Shown in pieces: positions 26,551-34,842 of a stretch of 64,000 nt of DNA; position 1 is the first letter of the stretch; the number at the start of each line of letters is the position of its first letter. The position numbers and the translations under genes are program-made. Under the pieces are notes generated by a model. It was not told where the DNA came from, did not search any database, and saw only the letters and a list, made by a program, of their open reading frames with translations. This DNA is from Chryseobacterium paridis. Lineage in GTDB: Bacteria; Bacteroidota; Bacteroidia; Flavobacteriales; Weeksellaceae. The DNA is taken from positions 806,001-870,000 of the forward strand of contig NZ_JAENHK010000001.1 in the NCBI RefSeq assembly GCF_016595215.1, given 5' to 3'.

Positions 26551-26667
26551 TAAAAATAGCTTATATAATAAACTTTTTTATACTTGATTTTCAATTCTTT
26601 TTGTTAACTTTTGTTCATAGCGTGCAGTAATTCTTGTAAAAAACGACTGCCAGCAAATCATTTGTTG

Positions 26668-27690
26668 TCATTTTCTCAAAAACCATTCCATAAATTTTTT
26701 TATGCCATTTTGGAAGTCTGTGGCTGGTTTGTAGCCAATTAAAGTCCGTGCTTTTGTAATGTCTGCATTGGTCTTTTCTACGTCTCCGGGCTGCATAGGC
26801 AGCATTTTCTTTTGAGCTGTTTTCCCTAGTGCCACCTCGATGGCAGAAAGCATGTCCGATAAACAAATCACTTCACTTTCTCCCAGATTGATAATCTCGT
26901 ATACCACAGAATTATTTTCTAAGTAAACTATTGACTTCATGATTCCATCCACGATGTCATCAATGTAAGTATAGTCTCTTGCTGTATTTCCATCCCCATA
27001 GTAAGGGATTTCTTTATCTTCAGAAATTAATTTAGTAAACTTATGTATGGCTAAGTCAGGTCTCTGTCTGGGGCCGTAAACGGTAAAAAACCTGAGTTGA
27101 ATCATATCAATGCCATATAAGTGGTGGTAGACATGGCCAAGGATCTCTCCGCATTTTTTCGTTGCTGCATACGGGGAAATAGGATGGTCTACACTGTCTG
27201 TTTCTGCGAAGGGGATTTTTGTGTTGTTTCCATAAACACTTGAAGAAGAAGCACAAATGAATTTTTTAATGTTGAATGCATTACAAAGTTCCCAAAGATT
27301 CATTGTTCCTCTAACATTTACTTCCTCATATTCCAATGGTCTTTCGATGGAAGGACGTACTCCTGCCAGGGCAGCAAGGTGAATTACCATATCTATTTTA
27401 TGGCTCTTAAATATCTCTTCAAGTTTATTTTTGTGCCTGATATCTTCGTAATACAGGGTGTAATTTTCTGATTTTGTGTCTGAAATTAACTTATTAATGT
27501 CATCTTCTTTATCAGAAAAATCAAAACTTGAATCTTTGCTTAAGGATTCTAATGTATTTTTAATTTTTATCTGATAATTATAGAAGTCATCAAAGTTGTC
27601 TACGTTTATGACAGATTGTCCATTTTTCAATAGGTATTCTATTAAATGAGAACCTATAAATCCACTCCCTCCAGTTATAAGATATGTCAT
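26668..27690 (-). CDS. NAD-dependent epimerase, UDP-glucuronate 4-epimerase-like
   Basis: A 340-residue extended short-chain dehydrogenase. It has the NAD-binding GGSGFIGSHL at residues 7-16, the catalytic SSSVYG and YAATK (Tyr-x-x-x-Lys), and LRFFTVYGPRQRPDLAI, a stretch typical of the UDP-glucuronate/UDP-glucose 4-epimerase branch. It would supply a UDP-uronic acid such as UDP-galacturonate for surface polysaccharide. No other capsule or LPS gene is adjacent, so it stands alone here. The promoter at 27710-27717 supports the start. Confidence 0.85.
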   Translation of the reverse strand: MTYLITGGSGFIGSHLIEYLLKNGQSVINVDNFDDFYNYQIKIKNTLESLSKDSSFDFSDKEDDINKLISDTKSENYTLYYEDIRHKNKLEEIFKSHKIDMVIHLAALAGVRPSIERPLEYEEVNVRGTMNLWELCNAFNIKKFICASSSSVYGNNTKIPFAETDSVDHPISPYAATKKCGEILGHVYHHLYGIDMIQLRFFTVYGPRQRPDLAIHKFTKLISEDKEIPYYGDGNTARDYTYIDDIVDGIMKSIVYLENNSVVYEIINLGESEVICLSDMLSAIEVALGKTAQKKMLPMQPGDVEKTNADITKARTLIGYKPATDFQNGIKKFMEWFLRK

Positions 27691-27709
27691 TCGCGTTTTT
27701 TTATTAGCA

Positions 27710-27717
27710 CAAAAATA
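27710..27717 (-). promoter_or_regulatory. -7 box (TATTTTTG) of the epimerase gene
   Basis: A full TAnnTTTG match on the minus strand, 20 bases before the ATG at 27690, in the divergent spacer with the DUF2797 gene. Confidence 0.6.
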
Positions 27718-27779
27718 TAAAATTTACTTCTTGAAAATATAATCATTAAATTTACTTAAAAAAGTAATATAAAGATAAT

Positions 27780-28577
27780 ATGCAGTTTCAAGGACAAATT
27801 TTAAAAATGACAAGCTATGATGCCCAACCCATTCAGTACTATCTTAATCTTTCAGGAGATTTGATTCATATGAATGAATTGTTTGGAAAGGAGCTTACTA
27901 TCAAACATACCGGATTTCAATGTGTAAACTGCGGAGAAAATAAACCAATCTACAGGATGGGATTCTGCAAAAACTGTTTTTTTGAAAGTCCTTACGCAAG
28001 TGATACCATTATTCGTCCGGAACTTTCTACGGCTCACCTGGGAGTTGCAGAACGGGATTTAGAGATAGAGAAATCAATCCAGCTTCAGCCTCACACTGTA
28101 TATCTTGCTTATACAGGAGATGTGAAAGTAGGGGTAACCAGAAATACACAGATTCCAACAAGATGGATCGATCAGGGAGCAACCTTTGCTTTACCTATTG
28201 CGAGAACAGAAAATCGTTACGAGGCTGGAATGATTGAAGTTGCGCTAAAAGATCACTTACCAGATAAAACCAATTGGAAAAAAATGTTGCAGGATGATTT
28301 TGAAGGTGAAATGGACCTTGCAGATTTTCAGCAAAAAATAAAACAATACTTTCCGGAAGATTTCCAGAAATTCTACAGTGAAGGAGAAGAGCTTTGGAGA
28401 TTTGATTATCCTTTTGATACACCTGAAAAAGTGAGTTCTTTCACATTAGATAAAAAACCGGAATTTACTGGGAAATTAACAGGGATTAAAGGGCAGTATC
28501 TGGGATTTGAAGGAGGAAACTTTATCAATGTAAGGGGACATGAGGGATATGTGATCGAGCTAAATGTAAAAAATTAA
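27780..28577 (+). CDS. DUF2797 domain-containing protein
   Basis: A 265-residue cytoplasmic protein of a conserved but uncharacterised family. A probable zinc knuckle lies near residues 44-65 (CVNCGE followed by CKNC). The central part reads VYLAYTGDVKVGVTR and then PTRWIDQGA, followed by a conserved Glu in TENRYEAGMIEVAL; that order recalls a GIY-YIG nuclease fold, but I cannot confirm it. It is divergent from the epimerase and lies 36 bases before the AsmA-like gene, so co-transcription with that gene is possible. Confidence 0.75.
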   Translation: MQFQGQILKMTSYDAQPIQYYLNLSGDLIHMNELFGKELTIKHTGFQCVNCGENKPIYRMGFCKNCFFESPYASDTIIRPELSTAHLGVAERDLEIEKSIQLQPHTVYLAYTGDVKVGVTRNTQIPTRWIDQGATFALPIARTENRYEAGMIEVALKDHLPDKTNWKKMLQDDFEGEMDLADFQQKIKQYFPEDFQKFYSEGEELWRFDYPFDTPEKVSSFTLDKKPEFTGKLTGIKGQYLGFEGGNFINVRGHEGYVIELNVKN

Positions 28578-28613
28578 TATTATATTTAAATATAATTAGT
28601 CCAAATCACAAAT

Positions 28614-31259
28614 ATGAAAAAATGGGTTAAAAAGTCATTAATCGGTCTCGGAGTTTTAGCAATTATTTTTTTGCTGGCTAACTTTGGATTAAATATCTGG
28701 CTCAAGACCCAGCTTCCGAAATATATTAAAAACAATACGGATTATAAAGTTTCTTATAAAGTGTTGGATGTAGACCTGGGAAGTGGAAATATTTTAGCAA
28801 CTGGAATTACAGTAAATAGCAAAAATCCACAAAACACTAATGTTATAGGTCTTCAAGGAACAATAGATACTTTGAAGATCAGTCGATTGGGGATTTATGA
28901 TGCTGTATTTAATAAGACTATAAGTTCTAAAGATTTGTTGCTGGCAAATCCTAATCTGAATATTACATTAGCAAAACCTATTGATAAAAAGGCCGGAAAA
29001 AAAGTGAATCCTGTCCTGTTTGAAAACATCAGGATCAATAGTGGTAACATTAATATTTTTAAATATAATAAACAAAAATTTTTAGGGGTAAAGCAGTTCA
29101 ACTTATTTGTTGAGAATCTTCAAATGACAGAAGAGTCAGTAGAAGATAAATTACCCATTGTATTTGATAAATATGATATTAAAGGCAAAGATTTTTTCTT
29201 TCGCCCTGATGCTGTTTATGCTTTGACAATCAGAAAAATAAATACGGCAAACGGGAAGATGCTCATTGAAGATTTTAAACTCATCCCCTTGTTAAGTTTT
29301 GATCAGTTTAAAAAGTTCTACCCTGGAAAAAACAAACTCTTCAAGTTTGATATCCAGAAAATGGAATTTAAAGATGTTGTTGTAAAGAAGAATAACATCT
29401 CTCTAGCCAACGCGAATTTTCAAAACCCATTACTGACTGTTTATACGACAGGAGCTGTCGTAAAGAAGGCTGATAAACCAATGAGCTTTGAATTGAACCT
29501 TGAAGATATTAAATTAAGTAATGGAACGATTCAGGTGATCAAGCCGGATGGAAATAACCTTTTATACGGACAAAGTTTAAATCTGAATATTAATAAGTTT
29601 GCATTTAATAAAGAATCATCTGAAAATATAATCCCGGTCAACTACAAAGATTTTAATTTTTCTGGGAAGAATATTCATTATACAGACAAGCAAAATATTA
29701 CTGTTGGAAGCCTGGCGCTGAATCCTAAAAGTGGGGAAATAAGAAATATTGTAGCATTACCAACAGGCTCAAACACATCAATGGATCTTAAGGCTAATCA
29801 TATTGCTTTTAATATTAATAAATGGGAATTTATTGACAAAAAGCTTAATCTTGATGTCAAAGATGTTCTTGTGGATGGGATACATGGAAAGATTAAAGCC
29901 CGTGAAGCTGTACAAAAAAAGAAAAGTGATTTTACAGGAATTCAGTTCCCATTGGTCATAAGGAAGGTGACTGTAAAAAATTCAAATATTATTTATGATA
30001 AAGGAGAGCAACCGTTAACTCTTAATGATCTCAATGCTACCATAAATAATATAGAACTTAAGCCAAAAGCAGATCAGTCAGGGCTTGGAGCTATTGTAAA
30101 AGATTATCAGCTGACAACGAGAAATTTCGCCTACAAAACAAAGTTCTATAACATGACCGTAGGGTTATTGAAAGTGGGTAAGAATACAGCTCAGGTTAAT
30201 AATTTTGCAATGAAGCCGCTCGTTTCGAGAGCTCAATTTATTAAAATGATTCCGGTAGAGCGAGACTTGTACGACCTGAAAGCTGGCCAGGTTACAATTA
30301 ATGGAAGTTGGGACCTATTTTCTAACAATAAGTTCATTAACGCTTCTGATGTGGTCATTCAATCAGCGGATGCTAATATTTTCAGAAGTAAAATTCCCAA
30401 TGATGATCCGAAAGAAAAGCCTTTGTATTCCAGGCTTCTTCGATCTATAAAAATTCCGATGTATATCAATAATCTTGATTTAAAGAATTCAATTCTGGTA
30501 TACGAAGAAGATACCCCCGAAAGTTCCGGACCGGGAAAATTGACATTCAGCAATTTTAATATGAATGTTAAAAATCTCAACTCAGCAAAGTTTAAAGGAA
30601 AACCAACCCAGGTACAAATAAAAATTGATTGCTCATTTATGAACCTTGCACCATTATCTGTTAATTGGAATTTTAATGTTGCAGATCAGCATGATAATTT
30701 TACGATTTCCGGTAAAGCTGTTAATCTTCCGGCACAGGGGATCAATCCTTTCATAAGACCCTATCTTCATATTACTGCAACAGGTACCATTCAGGAGATG
30801 CTTTTCAATTTTAAAGGAAATCCGAAGGGATTGGGAGGGACTTTTAATCTTAAACATAAAGACCTTAAAATTGCAATTTTAAATAAGAATAATGAAGAAA
30901 AGAAAGGTTTATTAACAGCTGTTGCTAACTTATTTTTAAAATCAGATTCAGGTCAGTTTCCAGACTCTGTAACAGTAGAAAATGTAGAAAGAGATCCGAC
31001 AAAATCATTTTTCAATTTATTCTGGAAAGGTATTCAGGAGGGCCTAAAGAAAACTTTAATAGGAGTTAATACTGATAAAGCCAAAAAAGCGGTTAAGAAA
31101 ACAGTTTCTGCTGTTAAAGATGTAAAAGAATCTATTAAAGAAATTAAAGGAACAACACAGGAGGATAAAGTAAGTATTCAAAAGGTTGAAGAAGAAAAGC
31201 AGAAAAAAGGATTTCTAAAAGGGATCTTTAAGAAAAAAGAAAAACCCGAAAAAGAATAA
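28614..31259 (+). CDS. AsmA-like (DUF748-type) membrane-anchored protein
   Basis: An 881-residue protein with one N-terminal membrane anchor (about residues 8-28). A very long periplasmic part is rich in beta-strand repeats (for example SRLGIYDAVFNKTISSKDLLLANPN and LTLNDLNATINNIELKP, abbreviated). This is the layout of AsmA-like proteins, a group that includes bridge-forming lipid-transfer proteins between the membranes. The last 70 residues are strongly basic and repetitive (KKAVKKTVSAVKDVKESIKE, then KKGFLKGIFKKKEKPEKE), which is unusual for a periplasmic domain. The terminator stem starts before the stop codon. Lipid transport is inference from the fold class. Confidence 0.7.
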   Translation: MKKWVKKSLIGLGVLAIIFLLANFGLNIWLKTQLPKYIKNNTDYKVSYKVLDVDLGSGNILATGITVNSKNPQNTNVIGLQGTIDTLKISRLGIYDAVFNKTISSKDLLLANPNLNITLAKPIDKKAGKKVNPVLFENIRINSGNINIFKYNKQKFLGVKQFNLFVENLQMTEESVEDKLPIVFDKYDIKGKDFFFRPDAVYALTIRKINTANGKMLIEDFKLIPLLSFDQFKKFYPGKNKLFKFDIQKMEFKDVVVKKNNISLANANFQNPLLTVYTTGAVVKKADKPMSFELNLEDIKLSNGTIQVIKPDGNNLLYGQSLNLNINKFAFNKESSENIIPVNYKDFNFSGKNIHYTDKQNITVGSLALNPKSGEIRNIVALPTGSNTSMDLKANHIAFNINKWEFIDKKLNLDVKDVLVDGIHGKIKAREAVQKKKSDFTGIQFPLVIRKVTVKNSNIIYDKGEQPLTLNDLNATINNIELKPKADQSGLGAIVKDYQLTTRNFAYKTKFYNMTVGLLKVGKNTAQVNNFAMKPLVSRAQFIKMIPVERDLYDLKAGQVTINGSWDLFSNNKFINASDVVIQSADANIFRSKIPNDDPKEKPLYSRLLRSIKIPMYINNLDLKNSILVYEEDTPESSGPGKLTFSNFNMNVKNLNSAKFKGKPTQVQIKIDCSFMNLAPLSVNWNFNVADQHDNFTISGKAVNLPAQGINPFIRPYLHITATGTIQEMLFNFKGNPKGLGGTFNLKHKDLKIAILNKNNEEKKGLLTAVANLFLKSDSGQFPDSVTVENVERDPTKSFFNLFWKGIQEGLKKTLIGVNTDKAKKAVKKTVSAVKDVKESIKEIKGTTQEDKVSIQKVEEEKQKKGFLKGIFKKKEKPEKE

Positions 31260-31269
31260 TTTCGGGTTT
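31242..31269. terminator. Bidirectional terminator overlapping the AsmA-like stop codon
   Basis: AAACCCGAAA (31242-31251) pairs with TTTCGGGTTT (31260-31269); the TAA stop at 31257-31259 lies in the loop. It serves the convergent genes on both sides. Confidence 0.75.
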
Positions 31270-31280
31270 ATATATATGTA

Positions 31281-31631
31281 TTAAAAATTGAATTCATCAC
31301 TTTCCTTAACAGGAATATCTCTTAGGAATTCATCAAATTTTTCACCAGGATAATTACTGTCTGCCCCATAAGAATCTATCATCATTCCTATATTTCCTGC
31401 AGAATCTTTAAGAACGTAAAGAACAGCGTTGTCATCAGGGTCGCTCTCTCCCTCAAAACGATAGGTTTTTATAATGGTTAAATCTGATGGCTGATAGTTT
31501 TTGTCTGAATTTTCGAACTTCATTTCACAGGCTTCATTCATTCTGAACTCTCTTTTTATTCCTCTTTCAGACAGGGTGTTCATTACTTGGCTTAAAGTGC
31601 TCATTCTGTCGATATTCTCTGAATTATCCAT
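31281..31631 (-). CDS. Conserved small Bacteroidota protein of unknown function
   Basis: A 116-residue soluble acidic protein. The segment YRFEGESDPDDNAVLYVL followed by GMMIDSYG matches a short Bacteroidota family that is often labelled 'phosphoribosylpyrophosphate synthetase' in databases. The sequence has none of the PRPP-binding or ATP-binding motifs of that enzyme, so the label is unsupported. No signal peptide is visible. It is convergent with the AsmA-like gene. I cannot assign a function. Confidence 0.7.
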   Translation of the reverse strand: MDNSENIDRMSTLSQVMNTLSERGIKREFRMNEACEMKFENSDKNYQPSDLTIIKTYRFEGESDPDDNAVLYVLKDSAGNIGMMIDSYGADSNYPGEKFDEFLRDIPVKESDEFNF

Positions 31632-31804
31632 AGTTATACTTTTCTTTGGTACTACAATAATTAAACCATTATCATTATGGAATTCTTATCTGAATAAAAT
31701 ATTAACAGCAGAAATTTATTTTTTAATGTTAACAAAAATTATAATTAAATAAAATAGAAAAGGTACATTTTTTGCAATAAAGAGATTAATAAATCGAACA
31801 GAAT

Positions 31805-31999
31805 ATGAAAAAGGAAATTGGAGTTTTATTGGCAGGAGGAGTTGGACTTTTGGCAGTATTAAGTTTCTTAGGAATAAAAAAGATTTTAAATAAAAAAGAT
31901 AAAAAATACAGTGATTATTATTCAGATTATCACAGACACTTTGATGGAAAGGAGCATGAAGATGAATATCATGGTGTCGAATTTTATGCAATGAAGTAG
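31805..31999 (+). CDS. Small single-helix membrane protein with His/Asp-rich tail
   Basis: A 64-residue protein with one hydrophobic segment (residues 5-25, IGVLLAGGVGLLAVLSFLG), a basic stretch (KKILNKKDKK) that predicts a cytoplasmic tail, and a tail rich in Tyr, Asp, His and Glu (YHRHFDGKEHEDEYHG). It has its own strong terminator 30 bases downstream. The tail could bind metal, but nothing shows it. I do not recognise a family. Confidence 0.55.
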   Translation: MKKEIGVLLAGGVGLLAVLSFLGIKKILNKKDKKYSDYYSDYHRHFDGKEHEDEYHGVEFYAMK

Positions 32000-32028
32000 T
32001 AAAACAATATATCTAATTATGTTTTAAG

Positions 32029-32059
32029 TCCAACACTATCAAAGGTGTTGGATTTTTTT
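32029..32059 (+). terminator. Terminator after the small membrane protein gene
   Basis: TCCAACAC pairs with GTGTTGGA around an eight-base loop, followed by seven T residues. Confidence 0.85.
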
Positions 32060-32122
32060 GTGGAAAACTTTAGTGTTAAAACTAATTATTTTTCAATCAA
32101 GCCTTTCTAATTTTACATCAGG

Positions 32123-33172
32123 ATGGAGAACGAAAATATCATAAAAGGTCAGGGAGCTCAGCGAAACGTAATTAATCGTTTCGACAAGTATACCTTTGAA
32201 CCTGAAGATGAAGATTTCGAAACCATGAAAACTTCCTTCACAGAAGTCTTTCCTAAAACAATTGTTAATCAGGTAAAAAGTGAAGATCTCCCCATGGAAT
32301 ATTCTATGAATCCTTATCAGGGATGTGAGCATGGATGTTCCTATTGCTTTGCCAGGCCTACTCATGAATATTGGGGATATAGTGCTGGAATTGATTTTGA
32401 ACGGAAGATTATGGTGAAAAAGAATGCTCCTCAGTTATTGGAGAAGTTTTTTCAAAAAAAGGGATATAAACCTGAGCCCATTTTGCTTTCCGGAAATACC
32501 GATTGTTATCAGCCGGCAGAGAGGCAATTTGAGATCACCCGGCAATTACTGCAAATTTGTCTTGATTACAGACATCCTGTCAATGTATTGACAAAGAATG
32601 CGTTGGTGTTAAGAGATTTGGATATATTGAAACCAATGGCCGAACAAAATCTCGTTTCTGTTTCTTTAAGTATTCCAACCATGAATGAGGATTTACGCAG
32701 AAAGATGGAGCCAAGAACAAGTTCTTCTAAAAACAAATTAAAAGCAGTTGAAATTTTATCAGAGAATAAAATTCCGGTTCATATTATGGTTGCTCCAGTA
32801 ATTCCTGGTTTAACCAGTGATGAATCATTAGGGATTTTAAAAGCAATATCAGATGCAGGAGCATTAAGTTTCGGATATACTCTCGTTAGATTGAATGATG
32901 CGGTTGAACCTGTATTTGTAAAATGGATTGAAACTCACTTTCCGGACAGGGCTCAAAAAGTGCTGAATCTGATTCGTTCCATGCGTGGCGGAAAATTAGG
33001 AGAAAAAAGATATTTTGACAGACAAAGAGGGGAGGGCAATATCGCAGAGATGATTCACAATACTTTTAAAATAGGAAGGAAAAAGTTTTTTGATGAAAAG
33101 AGAGGTTTTCCAAAGCTATCTACGCAAAATTTCACTGGAACAAAAGAGCAACAGCTGAGGTTGTTTGATTAG
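32123..33172 (+). CDS. PA0069-family radical SAM protein
   Basis: A 349-residue protein with the radical-SAM cluster motif CEHGCSYC (CxxxCxxC) near residue 70. Family-specific motifs surround it: SMNPYQGC before the cluster, CFARPTHEYWG after it, LLSGNTDCYQPAE and PVNVLTKNALVLRDLD. The C-terminal part carries GKLGEKRYFDRQRGEG. This is the PA0069/Rv2578c type, distantly related to spore photoproduct lyase; the substrate is unknown. It is monocistronic between a terminator and the bacteriocin-like precursor genes, which are on the opposite strand, so it need not modify them. Confidence 0.88.
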   Translation: MENENIIKGQGAQRNVINRFDKYTFEPEDEDFETMKTSFTEVFPKTIVNQVKSEDLPMEYSMNPYQGCEHGCSYCFARPTHEYWGYSAGIDFERKIMVKKNAPQLLEKFFQKKGYKPEPILLSGNTDCYQPAERQFEITRQLLQICLDYRHPVNVLTKNALVLRDLDILKPMAEQNLVSVSLSIPTMNEDLRRKMEPRTSSSKNKLKAVEILSENKIPVHIMVAPVIPGLTSDESLGILKAISDAGALSFGYTLVRLNDAVEPVFVKWIETHFPDRAQKVLNLIRSMRGGKLGEKRYFDRQRGEGNIAEMIHNTFKIGRKKFFDEKRGFPKLSTQNFTGTKEQQLRLFD

Positions 33173-33278
33173 TTCTATAGATTGGGTAATTCTAGAGCTT
33201 TGTTTGAATCTTGACAATATAATAGAAAACCCAAACCTAAGAGGAATGAGTTTCTTTTTCTTATGAAGTTAATTATTT

Positions 33279-33437
33279 TTAAATAGGATCTTCAGGACAG
33301 ATAAATTCGTATCGACACAATTCCTGATAAGTAAGTCCATTACTGCAAACGTAAAAGCAATAACCCGGAAATGGATGCGATTCTCCTCCAAAAGTTGTTT
33401 TCAATTTGCTCTTGCTTAGTTTTTTTAAATTTTTCAT
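33279..33437 (-). CDS. Bacteriocin-like precursor peptide 1 (GG leader, Cys-rich core)
   Basis: A 52-residue product. The leader is MKNLKKLSKSKLKTTFGG with a double-glycine at 17-18, followed by a 34-residue core with four cysteines (a CFYVC motif, then ELC and FICPED near the end). The leader closely matches the peptide at 33594-33749 and the general Chryseobacterium bacteriocin-like type. Such leaders are normally cut by a C39-peptidase ABC exporter, which is not in this window. Upstream DNA including TATCAAAATTT (33449-33459) is shared with the second copy. Expression and activity are not shown; function as a toxin or signal is inference. Confidence 0.72.
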   Translation of the reverse strand: MKNLKKLSKSKLKTTFGGESHPFPGYCFYVCSNGLTYQELCRYEFICPEDPI

Positions 33438-33540
33438 ATTGATTTAATAAATTTTGATATTAAATAAAGATAATCATTTATCTATTAAATCAATTGATTT
33501 TGAATTATTTTTATCCGGATTTACAATGGATGAAAAATAA

Positions 33541-33565
33541 AAACCGCTCCATAATGGAACGGTTT
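33541..33565 (-). terminator. Terminator of precursor peptide gene 2
   Basis: AAACCG and TCC pair with CGGTTT and GGA around ATAAT, with one internal mismatch. The minus strand continues TTTTTATTTTTC. It separates the two peptide genes into independent transcripts. Confidence 0.75.
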
Positions 33566-33593
33566 ATTATAATGTATTGTAGAATTTTTTATT

Positions 33594-33749
33594 CTACATT
33601 GTATCATCCGGGCATTTGAAATCATCACTGCATGTCGCACAAATCACAACACCATTACAGTAATACATACAGAAGTCTTCTACTGGCTTGATTCCCGCTC
33701 CAGAAATAGTCTTTAACTGACTATTGTTTAGTTTTTTTAAGTTTTTCAT
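33594..33749 (-). CDS. Bacteriocin-like precursor peptide 2 (GA leader, Cys-rich core)
   Basis: A 51-residue product. The leader MKNLKKLNNSQLKTISGA ends in Gly-Ala at 17-18, an accepted variant of the double-glycine site. The 33-residue core has five cysteines: CMYYC, then VIC, ATC and FKCPDD. Peptide 1 shares the CxxxC with tyrosine and the CP-acidic ending, while the rest of the core differs, which is the pattern expected of paralogous precursors. The gene has its own terminator and a 5' leader similar to that of copy 1. The 33173-33823 spacer contains nothing else I can support. Confidence 0.72.
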   Translation of the reverse strand: MKNLKKLNNSQLKTISGAGIKPVEDFCMYYCNGVVICATCSDDFKCPDDTM

Positions 33750-33823
33750 ATTGTTTTAATTAAAATTTTGATAGTAAAGTAAATATATAATTAAAAATTG
33801 AAATGAAAAACGAACTTTTGAAA

Positions 33824-34774
33824 TTATTTTTTAATTAATCCCAATTCAATAAGCCTCTCGTGTAAAAACTCCCCTGCAGTAGTATCTTCATACAATTTCG
33901 GATTGTTTTCATTTACACAATTTTCAAGGCAGTTCAATGACATTCCACTTACTGGATGCATGAAAAAAGGAATTGAATATCTTGAAGTTCCCCACAATTC
34001 TCTAGGAGGATTTACCACTCTGTGAATTGTAGATTTCAATTTATTGTTGGTATGTCTGGAAAGCATGTCTCCAACATTGATCATCAACTCGTCTGGTTCT
34101 GCAATAGCATCAATCCATTCTCCTTTATGGTTCTGCACTTGCAGCCCTTTTCCCTGGGAACCCATTAGAAGTGTAATTAAGTTGATGTCCCCATGAGCGG
34201 CAGCTCTTACAGCATCATCCGGTTCCTGAGTAATTGGCGGATAATGAATAGGTCTTAAAATAGAATTCCCTTCTGCGATTTTATCGTCAAAATAAAATTC
34301 ATCCAAACCAAGATACAATGCCAGGGCTCTTAACACATACTTTCCTGTTTTTTCCAACATCTGGTAAGTTTCTTTACCTACTTCGTTGAATTTAGGAAGC
34401 TCTTCGACAATTACATTGTCCGGATACTCTGATTTGTATTTTGAATCATCAGACACATACTGTCCAAAATGCCAAAATTCTTTTAAGTCTCCTTTTTTGA
34501 AACCTTTTGCGGTTTCTTTACCGAATCCTACATAACCTCTTTGTCCTCCAATTCCGGGAATCTCATACTTCTGTTTCGTTTCCGTAGGAAGTTCAAAAAA
34601 GTTTTTCACCTCACCATAAAGATCACCTACTAATTGGTCGTCAAGAAAGTGCCCTTTTAAGGCCACAAAACCAATTTCTTCGTAAGCTTTTCCGATTTCA
34701 TTTACAAATTTCTGTTTGCGTTCCGGGTTGTCCGAAAGGAAATCACGCAGGTCTACACTAGGTATTTTGTCCAT
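33824..34774 (-). CDS. Isopenicillin N synthase-like 2-oxoglutarate/Fe(II) dioxygenase
   Basis: A 316-residue protein of the plant-type dioxygenase family. It has the N-terminal domain (IPSVDLRDFLS, EIGFVALKGH) and the jelly-roll core with the iron ligands in HGDINLITLL (HxD) and the distal His in STIHRVV. RYSIPFF is the Arg-x-Ser that binds the co-substrate carboxylate. It probably oxidises a small molecule in the cytoplasm; the family name does not mean that it makes a penicillin. It is divergent from menD with only 68 bases between the start codons, and I see no biosynthetic cluster around it. Confidence 0.85.
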   Translation of the reverse strand: MDKIPSVDLRDFLSDNPERKQKFVNEIGKAYEEIGFVALKGHFLDDQLVGDLYGEVKNFFELPTETKQKYEIPGIGGQRGYVGFGKETAKGFKKGDLKEFWHFGQYVSDDSKYKSEYPDNVIVEELPKFNEVGKETYQMLEKTGKYVLRALALYLGLDEFYFDDKIAEGNSILRPIHYPPITQEPDDAVRAAAHGDINLITLLMGSQGKGLQVQNHKGEWIDAIAEPDELMINVGDMLSRHTNNKLKSTIHRVVNPPRELWGTSRYSIPFFMHPVSGMSLNCLENCVNENNPKLYEDTTAGEFLHERLIELGLIKK

Positions 34775-34842
34775 TTTTAGAAATTTAACGTGGCGCTAAA
34801 TTACGGCTTTTTTAAATTAAATGATTTTACAATTAAGGATTT

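Noticed and set aside
26615..26866. 83-residue frame overlapping the epimerase C terminus
   Set aside because: It lies in another frame of the epimerase gene and has no recognisable features.
28579..28596. Perfect 18-base AT palindrome before the AsmA-like gene
   Set aside because: ATTATATTTAAATATAAT is fully A/T in a low-GC genome, so chance is likely; only a second copy would make it an operator.
31281..31631. PRPP synthetase name for the 116-residue protein
   Set aside because: No PRPP- or ATP-binding motif is present and the length is about one third of the enzyme.
33173..33823. Biosynthetic cluster for a modified peptide including the radical SAM gene
   Set aside because: The radical SAM protein is of the PA0069 type, on the opposite strand and behind a different promoter; it lacks a SPASM or RRE region, so a link is not supported.
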